NCBI GenBank assembly: GCA_014238335.1
Contig: JABABI010000014.1
Coordinates: forward strand, 36,948 to 100,947
DNA length: 64,000 nt
Direction: 5' to 3'
Origin: Fuerstiella sp.
Lineage (GTDB): Bacteria; Planctomycetota; Planctomycetia; Planctomycetales; Planctomycetaceae
Of this stretch, positions 27,353-35,886 are shown piece by piece (within the stretch, counting starts at the first letter, position 1; each line of letters opens with the position of its first letter). The notes below the pieces were generated by a model. That model was not told the DNA's origin and did no database searches. It worked only from the letters and a program-made list of their open reading frames with translations. Position numbers and translations under genes: made by a program.

Positions 27353-28054
27353 TCAGTTTCGAGGGAGGTTCGACAACGCCGTGTCGGAGCCCGACAGCAG
27401 CAGAATGTCGGTGGCTTCAATTCGGTCGTCGGGGCCCGGCACGCTGATCAGCTGATCAGGGCTTTGCTCGTCTTCAATGTCCGCAGCTTCGGATGTGCGA
27501 CGAATGGCAATCAGATTGACTCGATATGTGGAACGCAGGTTAAGTTCTTTCAGGGTTTTGCCCACGAACTGCGACGGCGTCTGTAATTCGACAATCGTGA
27601 AGCCATCGCCGAGCTTTACGTAATCGTGAATCCGCGGGTGGGCCAGACGCCGGGCCATCATTTCGCCGGCTTTTGATTCCGGCTGAATTATCTCATCCGC
27701 TCCTATTTGTCGAAAGATCTGTGCGTGCAGCGGCGTCTGAGCTCGACAGATGACGTTCGGAACCTTCAGGTTCTTCTTGCAGATGACGGTTGTCAGCAAT
27801 GCGGCTTCGAAGTTTTCGCCAATGGCGACGACCACACAATCCGCGCGTTCGACCTCCTGACTCCGCAACGCGGCTTCTTCGCTGGAGTCGAGTCGGACTG
27901 CAATTGCCACATCGTTGCAGACCGCTTCGATCAGCTTATGCTGTCGGTCGATGGCGATGACTTCGGCACCATGCTGACTGAGTCGCCGTGCCAGCGCCAT
28001 TCCGAAGCGGCCCAGACCGATTACGGCGACTCGTTGAGACGTCCGGGAATTCAT
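27353..28054 (-). CDS. ktrA: Potassium uptake regulatory subunit, TrkA/KtrA (RCK) protein
   Basis: Cytosolic NAD(H)- or nucleotide-binding gating subunit of a Trk/Ktr potassium transporter, 233 residues. RCK_N Rossmann domain: VAVIGLGRFGMALARRLSQ with GLGRFG at 13-18, acidic residue at the end of strand 2 (EVIAIDR), then CVVVAIGENFEAALLTTV. An RCK_C domain follows from about residue 145 (GFTIVELQTPSQFVGKTLKE). The length fits KtrA (single RCK pair) rather than the double-length TrkA. No KtrB/TrkH membrane subunit is in the window. The gene begins 4 bases after the polX stop on the same strand, so the two are probably co-transcribed. Confidence 0.9.
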   Translation of the reverse strand: MNSRTSQRVAVIGLGRFGMALARRLSQHGAEVIAIDRQHKLIEAVCNDVAIAVRLDSSEEAALRSQEVERADCVVVAIGENFEAALLTTVICKKNLKVPNVICRAQTPLHAQIFRQIGADEIIQPESKAGEMMARRLAHPRIHDYVKLGDGFTIVELQTPSQFVGKTLKELNLRSTYRVNLIAIRRTSEAADIEDEQSPDQLISVPGPDDRIEATDILLLSGSDTALSNLPRN

Positions 28055-28058
28055 CTGA

Positions 28059-29771
28059 TTACCGTTTGAGAAGTTTCTTGAACTGTGTGCACGTTTTCGT
28101 GTTGGCCACGTCTTCTTTGGTTAGTCCGGCACGACGCCCCTGGTCGACACCGTATTGCAGCACGTCAAATCCGTTGACGCTGTGAGAATCCGTGCTGATG
28201 ACGATCGGAATTCCCAGGTCCTTCGCCGCAGTCGCGTGAACGTCGTCCAGATCAAGGCGTTTGAAGTGGGCATTGATCTCCATCATAACGCCGTGATCAG
28301 CAGCTGCCTTCAACATTTCTGTCATGTTGATGTCGGCACCTTCACGTTTACCGACCAGCCGCCCTGTCGGGTGACCAATGATATTGACGTGTGGATTCCT
28401 GATGGCGGCCATCAGTCGTTTCATGATCTGTTCACGCGGCTGCTGCAGTCCATAATGCAGCACTGCGACGACCCAGTCGGCTTCGGACAGAACGTCGTCC
28501 GCCAGGTCCATCGACGCATCTTCCAGAATATCGCACTCGATACCGCACAACAGCTCGATGCCATCGACCTGTTCTCGAGCGGCTCGGATGTCCTCCCAGT
28601 GAGATCGCAGACGCGAGGCATCCAGACCGTTGGCCATCGAAACGCGTTTGCTGTGGTCGGTGATCGCTATATATTTCAGCCCGCGTGCTTTTGCTGCCTC
28701 AGCCATCTCCAGAATGCTGGCGGCTCCGTCGGACGCCGTCGTGTGCATGTGAAGATCACCTTTGATGTCGCTTACCTCGACCAGTCGCGGCATCTCACCT
28801 GTTGCTGCAAATTCAAATTCTCGGCGATTCTCACGCAGTTCGGGAGGAATCCATGGCAGGTCCAGGGCTGCATAGACAGCTTCTTCCGTAGCACCGGCAA
28901 TTTGATCATCACCTCGGAAGACACCGTACTCGTTCACCTTCAGGCCCAGATCCTTCGCTCGCTGCCGCACGACAACGTTGTGTTCTTTGGAACCTGTGAA
29001 ATACTGCATTGCCGCGCCGTAAGAACTGTCTGCGACGACGCGGAGGTCCATTTCGACGCCTGATTTGAGTCTCACACGCTGTTTCGTGTCACCTCGCTGC
29101 AAAACCGAATCCACCAGTGGATGTGCTGCCAATCGATCCATCGCGGCAGATGGATCGCTGGATGTGGCCAATACGTCCAGGTCACCGCACGTTTCTTTGC
29201 GGCGGCGGCAGCTTCCGGCAACCGCTGCCTGCATTACGGACTTCAGCTGCCGCAGATCCTGAACGATGGGCTCTGCGGCAGCTCGCGCGTCCGCGATGGA
29301 GATCCGTTGTCCCGCCTCGGCTGCCAGATCAATGTTGTCCAGAATGGACTGCTCGGTTTTCTTTCCGAATCCCTTCAGGGCGGCAAGTTCGCCAGCCTGT
29401 GCAGCGGCTTTCAGGCTGTCCAGTGATTCAAGGTTCAGCTTGTTGTAGAAGACGGCGACTTTTTTGGGGCCCACACCGCGAATTCGCAGCATGTCCACCA
29501 CGCCCGCGGGAACCTGCTCCCTGAGTTCGGCAAGTTGCGAATGCAGGCCGGTCGTCACGACTTCGACAATCTGCTTTGCCAGGTCTTTGCCAATTCCCGA
29601 GAATTGCGTCAGGTCGGCACCCTGTTCCACGAGGGACGCGAAGGACTCGGCGGTGGAAGCAATTGTGCGCCCGGCGCTGCGGTACGCTCGGACACGAAAC
29701 GGATTTGCCTCCTGAATTTCCAGCAGGTCAGACAATTGCTCAAAGACGGCAGCAATCTGGTCGTTCTTCAT
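28059..29771 (-). CDS. polX: DNA polymerase/3'-5' exonuclease PolX
   Basis: Family X DNA polymerase fused to a PHP nuclease, 570 residues, normal for bacterial PolX; acts in base excision and gap repair. An N-terminal helix-hairpin-helix domain (1-150: [31 protein letters not shown]) is followed by the nucleotidyl-transferase palm with catalytic D197 and D199 (GDLDV) and third carboxylate D242 (MDLRV). The C-terminal PHP domain has [11 protein letters not shown] (339-349), TDHSKR (371-376), a GIECDIL motif and IISTDSH-like VISTDSH, all of which bind metals. All active sites look intact. It follows a small membrane-protein gene by 32 bases and precedes ktrA by 4. Confidence 0.95.
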   Translation of the reverse strand: MKNDQIAAVFEQLSDLLEIQEANPFRVRAYRSAGRTIASTAESFASLVEQGADLTQFSGIGKDLAKQIVEVVTTGLHSQLAELREQVPAGVVDMLRIRGVGPKKVAVFYNKLNLESLDSLKAAAQAGELAALKGFGKKTEQSILDNIDLAAEAGQRISIADARAAAEPIVQDLRQLKSVMQAAVAGSCRRRKETCGDLDVLATSSDPSAAMDRLAAHPLVDSVLQRGDTKQRVRLKSGVEMDLRVVADSSYGAAMQYFTGSKEHNVVVRQRAKDLGLKVNEYGVFRGDDQIAGATEEAVYAALDLPWIPPELRENRREFEFAATGEMPRLVEVSDIKGDLHMHTTASDGAASILEMAEAAKARGLKYIAITDHSKRVSMANGLDASRLRSHWEDIRAAREQVDGIELLCGIECDILEDASMDLADDVLSEADWVVAVLHYGLQQPREQIMKRLMAAIRNPHVNIIGHPTGRLVGKREGADINMTEMLKAAADHGVMMEINAHFKRLDLDDVHATAAKDLGIPIVISTDSHSVNGFDVLQYGVDQGRRAGLTKEDVANTKTCTQFKKLLKR

Positions 29772-29803
29772 GTCGAATTCGGCCGTCGCTGTGGCTTTTG
29801 CCG

Positions 29804-30412
29804 TTACGTCTTGTCGGGTGAGGAAAAAAGGTTTTTCGCGCGGTCTTCATCTGTGCTGCCCGATGCCGATACAGACTGTTCGGCTTCTGCTGACTGGGCC
29901 GCTGCGGGCTTAGCCGGCGCGCCGTGCGGCGTATTTTTTGCGACCAGAACAACACCCAAGACAACAAACGCCATTCCGACCCACAGCACGGGACTGATGT
30001 TGACTGAATTTCGCAGTTGGGAATACGCAAAGATGGCGTTCACACTGACTGCTCCGCCAAAGACGATTGGCATCACCAAGGCGGTGTTGCCTTTACTGCT
30101 GATCACGGCATTGGTCAGAAAAAGAGCACCTGCGGCCCCCAGACTGCCAGCGATAAAGCCCCAGTTGCGAGCGGCGGCATGAGCTCCCTCGTAGCTGAAG
30201 GTGTCACCTTTGACCTTCATGGCAATCAGTCCACCGGCAATTGCGATTACCAGATATGCCACTCCAATGAAGACATACGGTTTGAAGGGGCTCCAGAAAT
30301 CCGGGTGGGGTGGCTTCACCGTGCTGCGAGCATTTCCCAGGGCCGGGCCGTACATTCCCCAGCACATGGCTGTTCCCAGGGCGAACAGAATGGGGATCAG
30401 CAAACCTTTCAT
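29804..30412 (-). CDS. Membrane protein of the DMT/EamA type, unknown substrate
   Basis: Inner-membrane protein of 202 residues with about five hydrophobic segments (near 5-22, 48-66, 85-105, 110-130, 140-158) and a charged, Ala/Ser-rich C-terminal tail (about 160-202). The pattern [17 protein letters not shown] at the N-terminus and [20 protein letters not shown] in the middle resembles small-multidrug or EamA-like transporters, at about half the size of a full EamA protein, so it may function as a dimer. Planctomycetes encode close homologues annotated only as hypothetical membrane proteins, as far as I recall. It is the first gene of the probable operon with polX and ktrA, 32 bases before polX. 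Confidence 0.7.
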   Translation of the reverse strand: MKGLLIPILFALGTAMCWGMYGPALGNARSTVKPPHPDFWSPFKPYVFIGVAYLVIAIAGGLIAMKVKGDTFSYEGAHAAARNWGFIAGSLGAAGALFLTNAVISSKGNTALVMPIVFGGAVSVNAIFAYSQLRNSVNISPVLWVGMAFVVLGVVLVAKNTPHGAPAKPAAAQSAEAEQSVSASGSTDEDRAKNLFSSPDKT

Positions 30413-30642
30413 AACATCCTCTTTTGAATCAGCGAGACCAGCAGCCCCTCAAATGTGCTGCCGGATAGGGTCAGTGCCCTGGATCTTAGTCCGTGAGAGC
30501 GAATTCTGCGAGCAACCAGCCGATTTCCCGAAAAGCTGCATGCAGGCAGGCCGCGTCGTATGCGAAGTCGCGAGCTGTGCCGTGGCGGAATCACGGAGTG
30601 GAGCCATGCGGGAGCCAGCTAAGCCTCGTGGCAGTCGCAGCG

Positions 30643-31038
30643 TTATGAACCAGACAGGCGATCCATGATTTCTCGAACTTCCGCCGCCTGCTGAGGATCT
30701 TTACCCAGATCAACTGTGGGAAGGGCGTACTTCAAATTGCCAGTGTGCTGTCGCAGTTGCGATGTTTTCACGAAGTTGAGGGACGTATCGTCCATGGCTG
30801 CCAGCTGCATGGGGGCGGCATCACCTGTCGCGGCGACTGTACGCAACGGCGTTGAGCTATTCTTAGTTGCGCTCGGGTCGTCTGTCGTCAGTCTCCCGCC
30901 GCCCGTGTTTCCAGCGTCGACGGACAGTTCCACCCCAAGAAAAGGAGAACTGCTGTCGCTGTTCATGTTCAAAAAACTTCTGGCGTGCTGGCACCCGCTG
31001 AGCAGACACATCAGAACCAGAATATTGAATCGTCTCAT
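30643..31038 (-). CDS. Small lipoprotein, unknown function
   Basis: 131-residue predicted lipoprotein. The signal sequence MRRFNILVLMCLLSGCQHAR ends in the lipobox LSGC, with C16 as the lipidated residue. The mature part is polar and largely disordered, with a short conserved-looking C-terminal segment (from about residue 95: LKYALPTVDLGKDPQQAAEV). No domain is recognisable. It diverges from the methyltransferase-like gene across a 338-base gap and lies 230 bases upstream of the membrane-polX-ktrA group, so co-transcription is uncertain. Ending with a helix EVREIMDRLSGS, it could interact with another envelope protein. Confidence 0.72.
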   Translation of the reverse strand: MRRFNILVLMCLLSGCQHARSFLNMNSDSSSPFLGVELSVDAGNTGGGRLTTDDPSATKNSSTPLRTVAATGDAAPMQLAAMDDTSLNFVKTSQLRQHTGNLKYALPTVDLGKDPQQAAEVREIMDRLSGS

Positions 31039-31376
31039 TTGGCGTTTTGCGTTGACCGTTTACGTTTGGGACGGGATCGCGCCCTTGCGGTGAGAAACTA
31101 ACATGTTTCCCGATTTGCTCATAGGTCGAAGTCATTCCGTCTGCCGAATGAACTACTCGACCCAACGAGGGATCGACACTTAGCTGTCCGAGCCATAGAA
31201 AGATTTGTCGTTCACTGAGTGTCCAGTCGGTCATAATCGGTAAAACCGATGTGGCTGGAATTCCCCTTCGGCTGCACCGGCAGATCCTGCCGGATGGAGG
31301 GACTCGGGGGATTCGCTACACTGGTGCTCGTTGAACCGGGGGCACTCAGTCCACGACCAGGAAACGGAATCTCAGT
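31039..31376. promoter_or_regulatory. Divergent region upstream of lipoprotein and methyltransferase-like genes
   Basis: 338 bases with no confident gene. Two short minus-strand frames overlap here (31212-31403 and the 5' part of 30863-31234) by 23 bases; neither has a family match by eye, and the second runs out of frame into the lipoprotein gene. Promoters of both flanking genes are expected. Confidence 0.4.
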
Positions 31377-32282
31377 ATGCGAAGCGATTTGATTCAGACG
31401 CACATCGACCGAAATCGTGAAACAGAATGTCTGTCAGAGGCATACACAGGCCATCGTGATCGAATCATGCAACTGATCACGTCCACGGCAACTGACCTGG
31501 CTGGCACTGGTGGTCAGCAATGTTCATCCATTGTGTTACTGGGCGGCGGTAATTGCCTGGATTTGGATTTGCCGGCTGTGCTTGAACTATTTGAGGTCGT
31601 TCATCTTGTTGATCTTGATGAAACAGCCGTACGATCTGTGGTCAATGCCCACTCTGGCCAAAAGAACCGGTTTCGGATCCACGCACCGGCGGACATCGCA
31701 GAGCCCCTGCTGTCGCTTACGAGTCGTGATCTTCGGCCGGAAGAGAATAATCGTGATTACTGTATTCAGGTGCTTCAGGCGCTGTCCTCGGAAAACGGCA
31801 TTGCCGACGTGCCGGAGGCCGATGTTGTCGTTTCTCTGTGCGTCCTGAGCCAGATGATCGATTCTCTCAGCACGTTGATTCGCGAAGACCATCCGACATT
31901 CGTGAATGCTCTGAAGTCGCTTCGTGTTGGGCACCTGCGACGAATGCTGAGCCTGTTGAGGCCCGGAGGTGTTGGGATTTTCGTGTCTGATATTGTGTCA
32001 TCGGACACAGCCGAGCAGCTGAAGACGGCTACCACAGAGCAGATGCCGGAACTGGTGCAGACGCTGGTGGCCGAGAAAAATTTCTTTTCGGCCACAAATC
32101 CGTCGGTCGTGCTTGCTGAGTTGAATGTGCTTTCTCGGCTGGAGACAGGCCCGGATACCGTTCACACGATTGACCCATGGAAATGGGATATGGGCGAGCG
32201 TGCCTATGCTGTGTACGCTTTTCGCATTCAAAAGAAGATACCGCAGTCGCCCGCCCCTGAAACGGATGACGTCACGGACTGA
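31377..32282 (+). CDS. Class I SAM-dependent methyltransferase-like protein
   Basis: 301-residue cytosolic protein with a Rossmann-type nucleotide-binding core. Motif I is seen as SSIVLLGGGNCLDLDL (51-66), motif II as HLVDLDE (76-82, acidic residue binding the ribose), and a later DVVVSLCVLSQMIDSL strand plus RRMLSLLRPGGVGIFVSDI, which is the usual strand 5 of such enzymes. The N-terminal 50 residues are helical. The substrate is unknown; motif I has GGGN in place of the common GxGxG, so catalysis is likely but not certain. It is followed by a TPR lipoprotein gene 236 bases downstream. A non-enzymatic SAM-binding protein is the alternative. Confidence 0.65.
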   Translation: MRSDLIQTHIDRNRETECLSEAYTGHRDRIMQLITSTATDLAGTGGQQCSSIVLLGGGNCLDLDLPAVLELFEVVHLVDLDETAVRSVVNAHSGQKNRFRIHAPADIAEPLLSLTSRDLRPEENNRDYCIQVLQALSSENGIADVPEADVVVSLCVLSQMIDSLSTLIREDHPTFVNALKSLRVGHLRRMLSLLRPGGVGIFVSDIVSSDTAEQLKTATTEQMPELVQTLVAEKNFFSATNPSVVLAELNVLSRLETGPDTVHTIDPWKWDMGERAYAVYAFRIQKKIPQSPAPETDDVTD

Positions 32283-32518
32283 CGCGTTACGTGATTGTCT
32301 GCAGCAGTTGCCGTGGTTGCGGTGTCTGTGGCTGGTTCTGCCACAGCGTGGTGGTCAGCCCTCCCGCCTTTGCATATTCAGTTGAGTTTTCCGGTTGTGG
32401 CGGTCGATTGATGGTCGTAGGCAGCCTCTGCTGCGCTCTGTGTTCGTCACAGAAAGAGATGGCCGTCGATACTCCGACACATCGAAAACAGTGTCGCCAT
32501 GATTTGGAGAGCGGACGA

Positions 32519-33673
32519 ATGAATCTTTCAACAGTCAGCCTGGCAAACGTATTTCTGTGTGTCGGCATGGGCCTCAGCGTCGGCTGTGCATCGACGCAAA
32601 GTTTGCCTGGCAAGATGAAGGTATTCGTCATGGGTGAGCGGATCGACAAGCTTGATCCGCTGCTGAACGAATCCGATGAACTGAGTGCGGAATATTGTGC
32701 GGCAAAGAAGCAGCTGACGCGGGCGGATGACACCATGCTAAAGTTCGCTCGCTGGCGCGAAGATCTGGGCGATTACCAGGAAGCGAAGGAGCACTACCGC
32801 GAGATCCTGACCGATAATGCGGACAATCTGGATGCTCGCCTGGGAATTGCTCGAATTGAATTCATGACCGGACGAGTCACGGAAGCCCAGGCAATTTTGG
32901 CGGCGACCGCCAGAAAGCATCCGGATAGCCCTGAGGTCTGGATTGAGACAGGCCGCATTCACTCGAATCAGGAAGAGTGGGGTCAGGCCATTGAAAGTCT
33001 GGAAAAAGCCGTGGCGCTTGCTCCCGCCAGCGATCCTGCACTGTTTAAGGCCACGCGGTATGAACTCGGGCTGGCCCTTGCCAGAAACGATCAAGCAGAA
33101 GAGGCCCGGCCCTATCTCACATCTGCTGTCGGCTCGGCAGCTGCACTTTTCAATATCGGTTACGTGCTGCACGAACAGCGACGGGACCAGGCTGCCTCGC
33201 AGTGGTTTCAACGCGCTCTTGATTCACATCCGGACGAGCGAACACGCATTCAGTCTGCCAAAATGCTGGCTAAACTCGGCGTCAACGGGGGCGCAGCAGA
33301 TGCTCAACTGGCAGCCTGGTCCCGGAAACAAAGTACGATTGACGTCAGTCTGACGAATTACCAGAGAATTCAGGAAATCCCGGGCACCGGTGCGACAGGA
33401 AGCAACTTTCCGACCGTGGCCGGTGCGGCACGTAGTACGTCTTTGGCTGCAACGACTGAACCTGCCCGGCTGGCGCCCGTCGTTTCGACAAACAGCAGGC
33501 CGACAGCGAGTTCATCAGTGTCGACACGGTCGACCGCTGACCGGTCACGTGCATCGAATCACAGCACTTCGTCCCCACCGCAGTGGAACGGACAGCCATC
33601 GGCTGTCTCCCCGCAATTCGAAAACAGCATGAATGGGGTTGTGGCGCCCACTCAATGGCGTGCAAGCAGATGA
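32519..33673 (+). CDS. Tetratricopeptide-repeat lipoprotein
   Basis: 384-residue protein. Start ATG 32519 gives a signal peptide with lipobox LSVGC (C23); a frame open further upstream to 32291 has no such signal and was rejected. From about residue 60 to 250 there are TPR-type helix pairs (YQEAKEHYREILTDNADNLD, EAQAILAATARKHPDSPEVW, EEWGQAIESLEKAVALAPAS). The last 120 residues are Ser/Thr/Pro-rich and disordered. The TPRs should bind a partner in the envelope. Convergent with a sulfatase gene; their stops are only 4 bases apart. Confidence 0.8.
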   Translation: MNLSTVSLANVFLCVGMGLSVGCASTQSLPGKMKVFVMGERIDKLDPLLNESDELSAEYCAAKKQLTRADDTMLKFARWREDLGDYQEAKEHYREILTDNADNLDARLGIARIEFMTGRVTEAQAILAATARKHPDSPEVWIETGRIHSNQEEWGQAIESLEKAVALAPASDPALFKATRYELGLALARNDQAEEARPYLTSAVGSAAALFNIGYVLHEQRRDQAASQWFQRALDSHPDERTRIQSAKMLAKLGVNGGAADAQLAAWSRKQSTIDVSLTNYQRIQEIPGTGATGSNFPTVAGAARSTSLAATTEPARLAPVVSTNSRPTASSSVSTRSTADRSRASNHSTSSPPQWNGQPSAVSPQFENSMNGVVAPTQWRASR

Positions 33674-33677
33674 GGAC

Positions 33678-35540
33678 TCACTCGGCAAACTGACTGAGGG
33701 TGTGAGTCGCAATATTACCGACATAGCCACCCTTCTTTTTTTGCCGAGCCATCTCTTGCTGCATCTTCTTAATAGCGTCTTTGGACGCTGCAGCGGCAGT
33801 GCCGATTTCGTCGAGTTCGTTGATGGCCGCATGTTTCACGAAGTCACTGTCATCGGAGAGTGCGTCTGACAGGAGTGCGACAGCCTGATCTGTTTTTCCG
33901 GCCGTATGAAGGCCACGCGCGGCGGCTATACGCACGGCGACAGAGTTGTCCTGAGTGGCACTTTGAATGATCTTCAAGGCACGGCCGTTGATTGCCTTCT
34001 GATTAGCCAGTCCTGTAATGGCCCACCAACGCATCGCTGCGTCGTCGCTGGACGAGGCGGCCAAAAGTTTTGCTGCTGAGGATGCATCTGAAGACTGCGC
34101 CAGCTTTGCCAGGGCATTTAGGTTTTCGGCGCGTTTGCCGCCGCCGTCCGTGTTCAGGATAGCCCAGCGACTTCCGAGTTGTTGTTCCTTTTCGTCCAGC
34201 ATGATTTCGGGAACCAGGTGAGCATCTCGCACGTCGACCTGCCAGCGATCGCATTCCTTCTGCAGACGCGACAGCGTATCGGCATGATTCGAATTGCCGG
34301 CCAGGTTGTGCAGTTCGAAAGGGTCGTTCTGTGTGTCGTACAGCTCTTCTGCCGGCCTTGGAGCTCGCAGGAACTGTGCTGACTCGGTATGTAATTCACC
34401 GGCGGCGTTCAGACGCCGCATTTCCTTCCGGACGACACTGGTTTCGGCGTACTGAATGTACTGCAGGGCCGGACGCCACGTATTGTAGTTTCTGACATAG
34501 CGGTACCTTTTGTCGCGGACCGACCGAACCATGTCAAAGCGTTCGTCAATACGGTCACGGGCCCCGTGAATATACTCACGTGGCGTTGGCAGATCGTCTC
34601 CCAGAAACGGCTGGCCCGCCATGTGTTCGGGAACCTTCACTCCCGCAAGGTTCAGTACGGTCGGGCCAAGATCAATGAGGTTGATCAGCTGGTTGCTGAC
34701 GGAACCAGGTGTGCCCTGCCCCTTCGCACGCAGAGCCTTCGGTACTCGAGCCATCATCGGAACCAGAGTTCCGCTGTCATAAATCCAGCGTTTGGCTCGG
34801 GGGAAGCCGTTGCCGTGGTCGCTCCAGAAGATCACGATCGTGTTGTCCGCCAGATTGGCGTCTTTCAGTTCCCGCAGATAACGGCCGACGGTCGTGTCCA
34901 TCACCATGATGATGTCCAACAGTCGAGCATGAGCGGCTCGGACGTCTGCAGTGTCAGGGTAGAGTTTTGGGACTTTGATGCTGTCCGGGTTTTGCAACTG
35001 ATTCTTAGGGACGCCGGCAACCACCTGCGCCCAGTTTTTGGGCCAGATTCTGCTCTCGTGAGTCATCGTCAGATTGAATACGGCAAAGAACGGCTGCGAC
35101 TTGTCTGTCCGGTTTTTCCAGTGTGCCTGCCGTGAAGATTCGTCCCAGACTTCGTCCTGTTTCCAGTGGAAATTGTAGTCGGTTTTCGAATTATTGGTGC
35201 AGTAATAGCCGGCCTGTTTCAGGTACTGCGGAAAGCACTTGACGTGATCCGGCAGAGTCGCCTTCGAACGCATGTGATTCGCACCGATGCTCATCGGATA
35301 CATGCCGGTAATGATGCCTGTGCGACACGGGGCGCACACGCCGTGAACGGTGAACGCCCGCGTATAGCGAACACTTTGTTTCGCGAGTGCATCGAGGTTG
35401 GGTGTGGTGGCGTTGGCGTCCCCATAACAGCCCAGATGTGAGCTGATGTCTTCGCAGCTGATCCAGACGATGTTAGGTCGGTCTGCGGCACTGACGGATG
35501 AACAGAAAGCCAACACGACAGGCAGTAACCTATGACACAT
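33678..35540 (-). CDS. Exported sulfatase with C-terminal HEAT-like repeats
   Basis: 620-residue secreted sulfatase of the heparan N-sulfatase-like type. Signal peptide 1-18 (RLLPVVLAFCSSVSA). The metal pair appears as ED at 30-31 in place of the common DD. The formylglycine site is C69-A-P-C-R73, which fits the Cys-type CxPxR consensus with Cys at the position usually held by Ser. Other markers: GITGMYPMS-like IITGMYPMSIGAN, a WSDHGNGFPRAKRW segment, and a LYDTQNDPFELHNLAG block. From about residue 455 to the end there are HEAT-like helix pairs (AMRWWAITGLANQKAINGRA, VAVRIAAARGLHTAGKTDQA), not part of the sulfatase fold. The substrate is unknown. It diverges from the S9 peptidase gene. Confidence 0.9.
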   Translation of the reverse strand: MCHRLLPVVLAFCSSVSAADRPNIVWISCEDISSHLGCYGDANATTPNLDALAKQSVRYTRAFTVHGVCAPCRTGIITGMYPMSIGANHMRSKATLPDHVKCFPQYLKQAGYYCTNNSKTDYNFHWKQDEVWDESSRQAHWKNRTDKSQPFFAVFNLTMTHESRIWPKNWAQVVAGVPKNQLQNPDSIKVPKLYPDTADVRAAHARLLDIIMVMDTTVGRYLRELKDANLADNTIVIFWSDHGNGFPRAKRWIYDSGTLVPMMARVPKALRAKGQGTPGSVSNQLINLIDLGPTVLNLAGVKVPEHMAGQPFLGDDLPTPREYIHGARDRIDERFDMVRSVRDKRYRYVRNYNTWRPALQYIQYAETSVVRKEMRRLNAAGELHTESAQFLRAPRPAEELYDTQNDPFELHNLAGNSNHADTLSRLQKECDRWQVDVRDAHLVPEIMLDEKEQQLGSRWAILNTDGGGKRAENLNALAKLAQSSDASSAAKLLAASSSDDAAMRWWAITGLANQKAINGRALKIIQSATQDNSVAVRIAAARGLHTAGKTDQAVALLSDALSDDSDFVKHAAINELDEIGTAAAASKDAIKKMQQEMARQKKKGGYVGNIATHTLSQFAE

Positions 35541-35886
35541 TATTCCAGCCTTTTGTCGGTCTCTTGCAGGATGCAGAGACCATGGTCAGGTGCAGGCCAC
35601 AACAGCCTCTGCAACAAACTTCTGCGGCGAAGCATAATCGACCGCGGCAAGCGATACCATCAAGCTCTTGTGATTTCGTCAATCGACCGACATTGGCCGC
35701 TTCTGTTGCATACCGGACATTTCTGAGTTCCAAGCGCAGTGTGATTCTGATCTCATGGAGGTTCTCGGTCGCAACAGTGGGATCCTTTGATGAACCGTGG
35801 TATGTTGCCCGGCGACGCCGGATCGCGTTGGGCGGTTCGGTCAATTCTGTGATAATGATAAACATGCTCCCTGTTTGAGATTCTGA
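35541..35886. promoter_or_regulatory. Divergent region between sulfatase-HEAT and S9 peptidase genes
   Basis: 346 bases with no convincing gene or repeat. It separates two divergent start codons and should contain both promoters. A minus-strand frame here extends into the peptidase gene from its opposite strand and is a shadow frame. Confidence 0.4.

Noticed and set aside
28155..29063. 302-aa plus-strand frame inside polX
   Set aside because: Antisense shadow of an intact polX gene.
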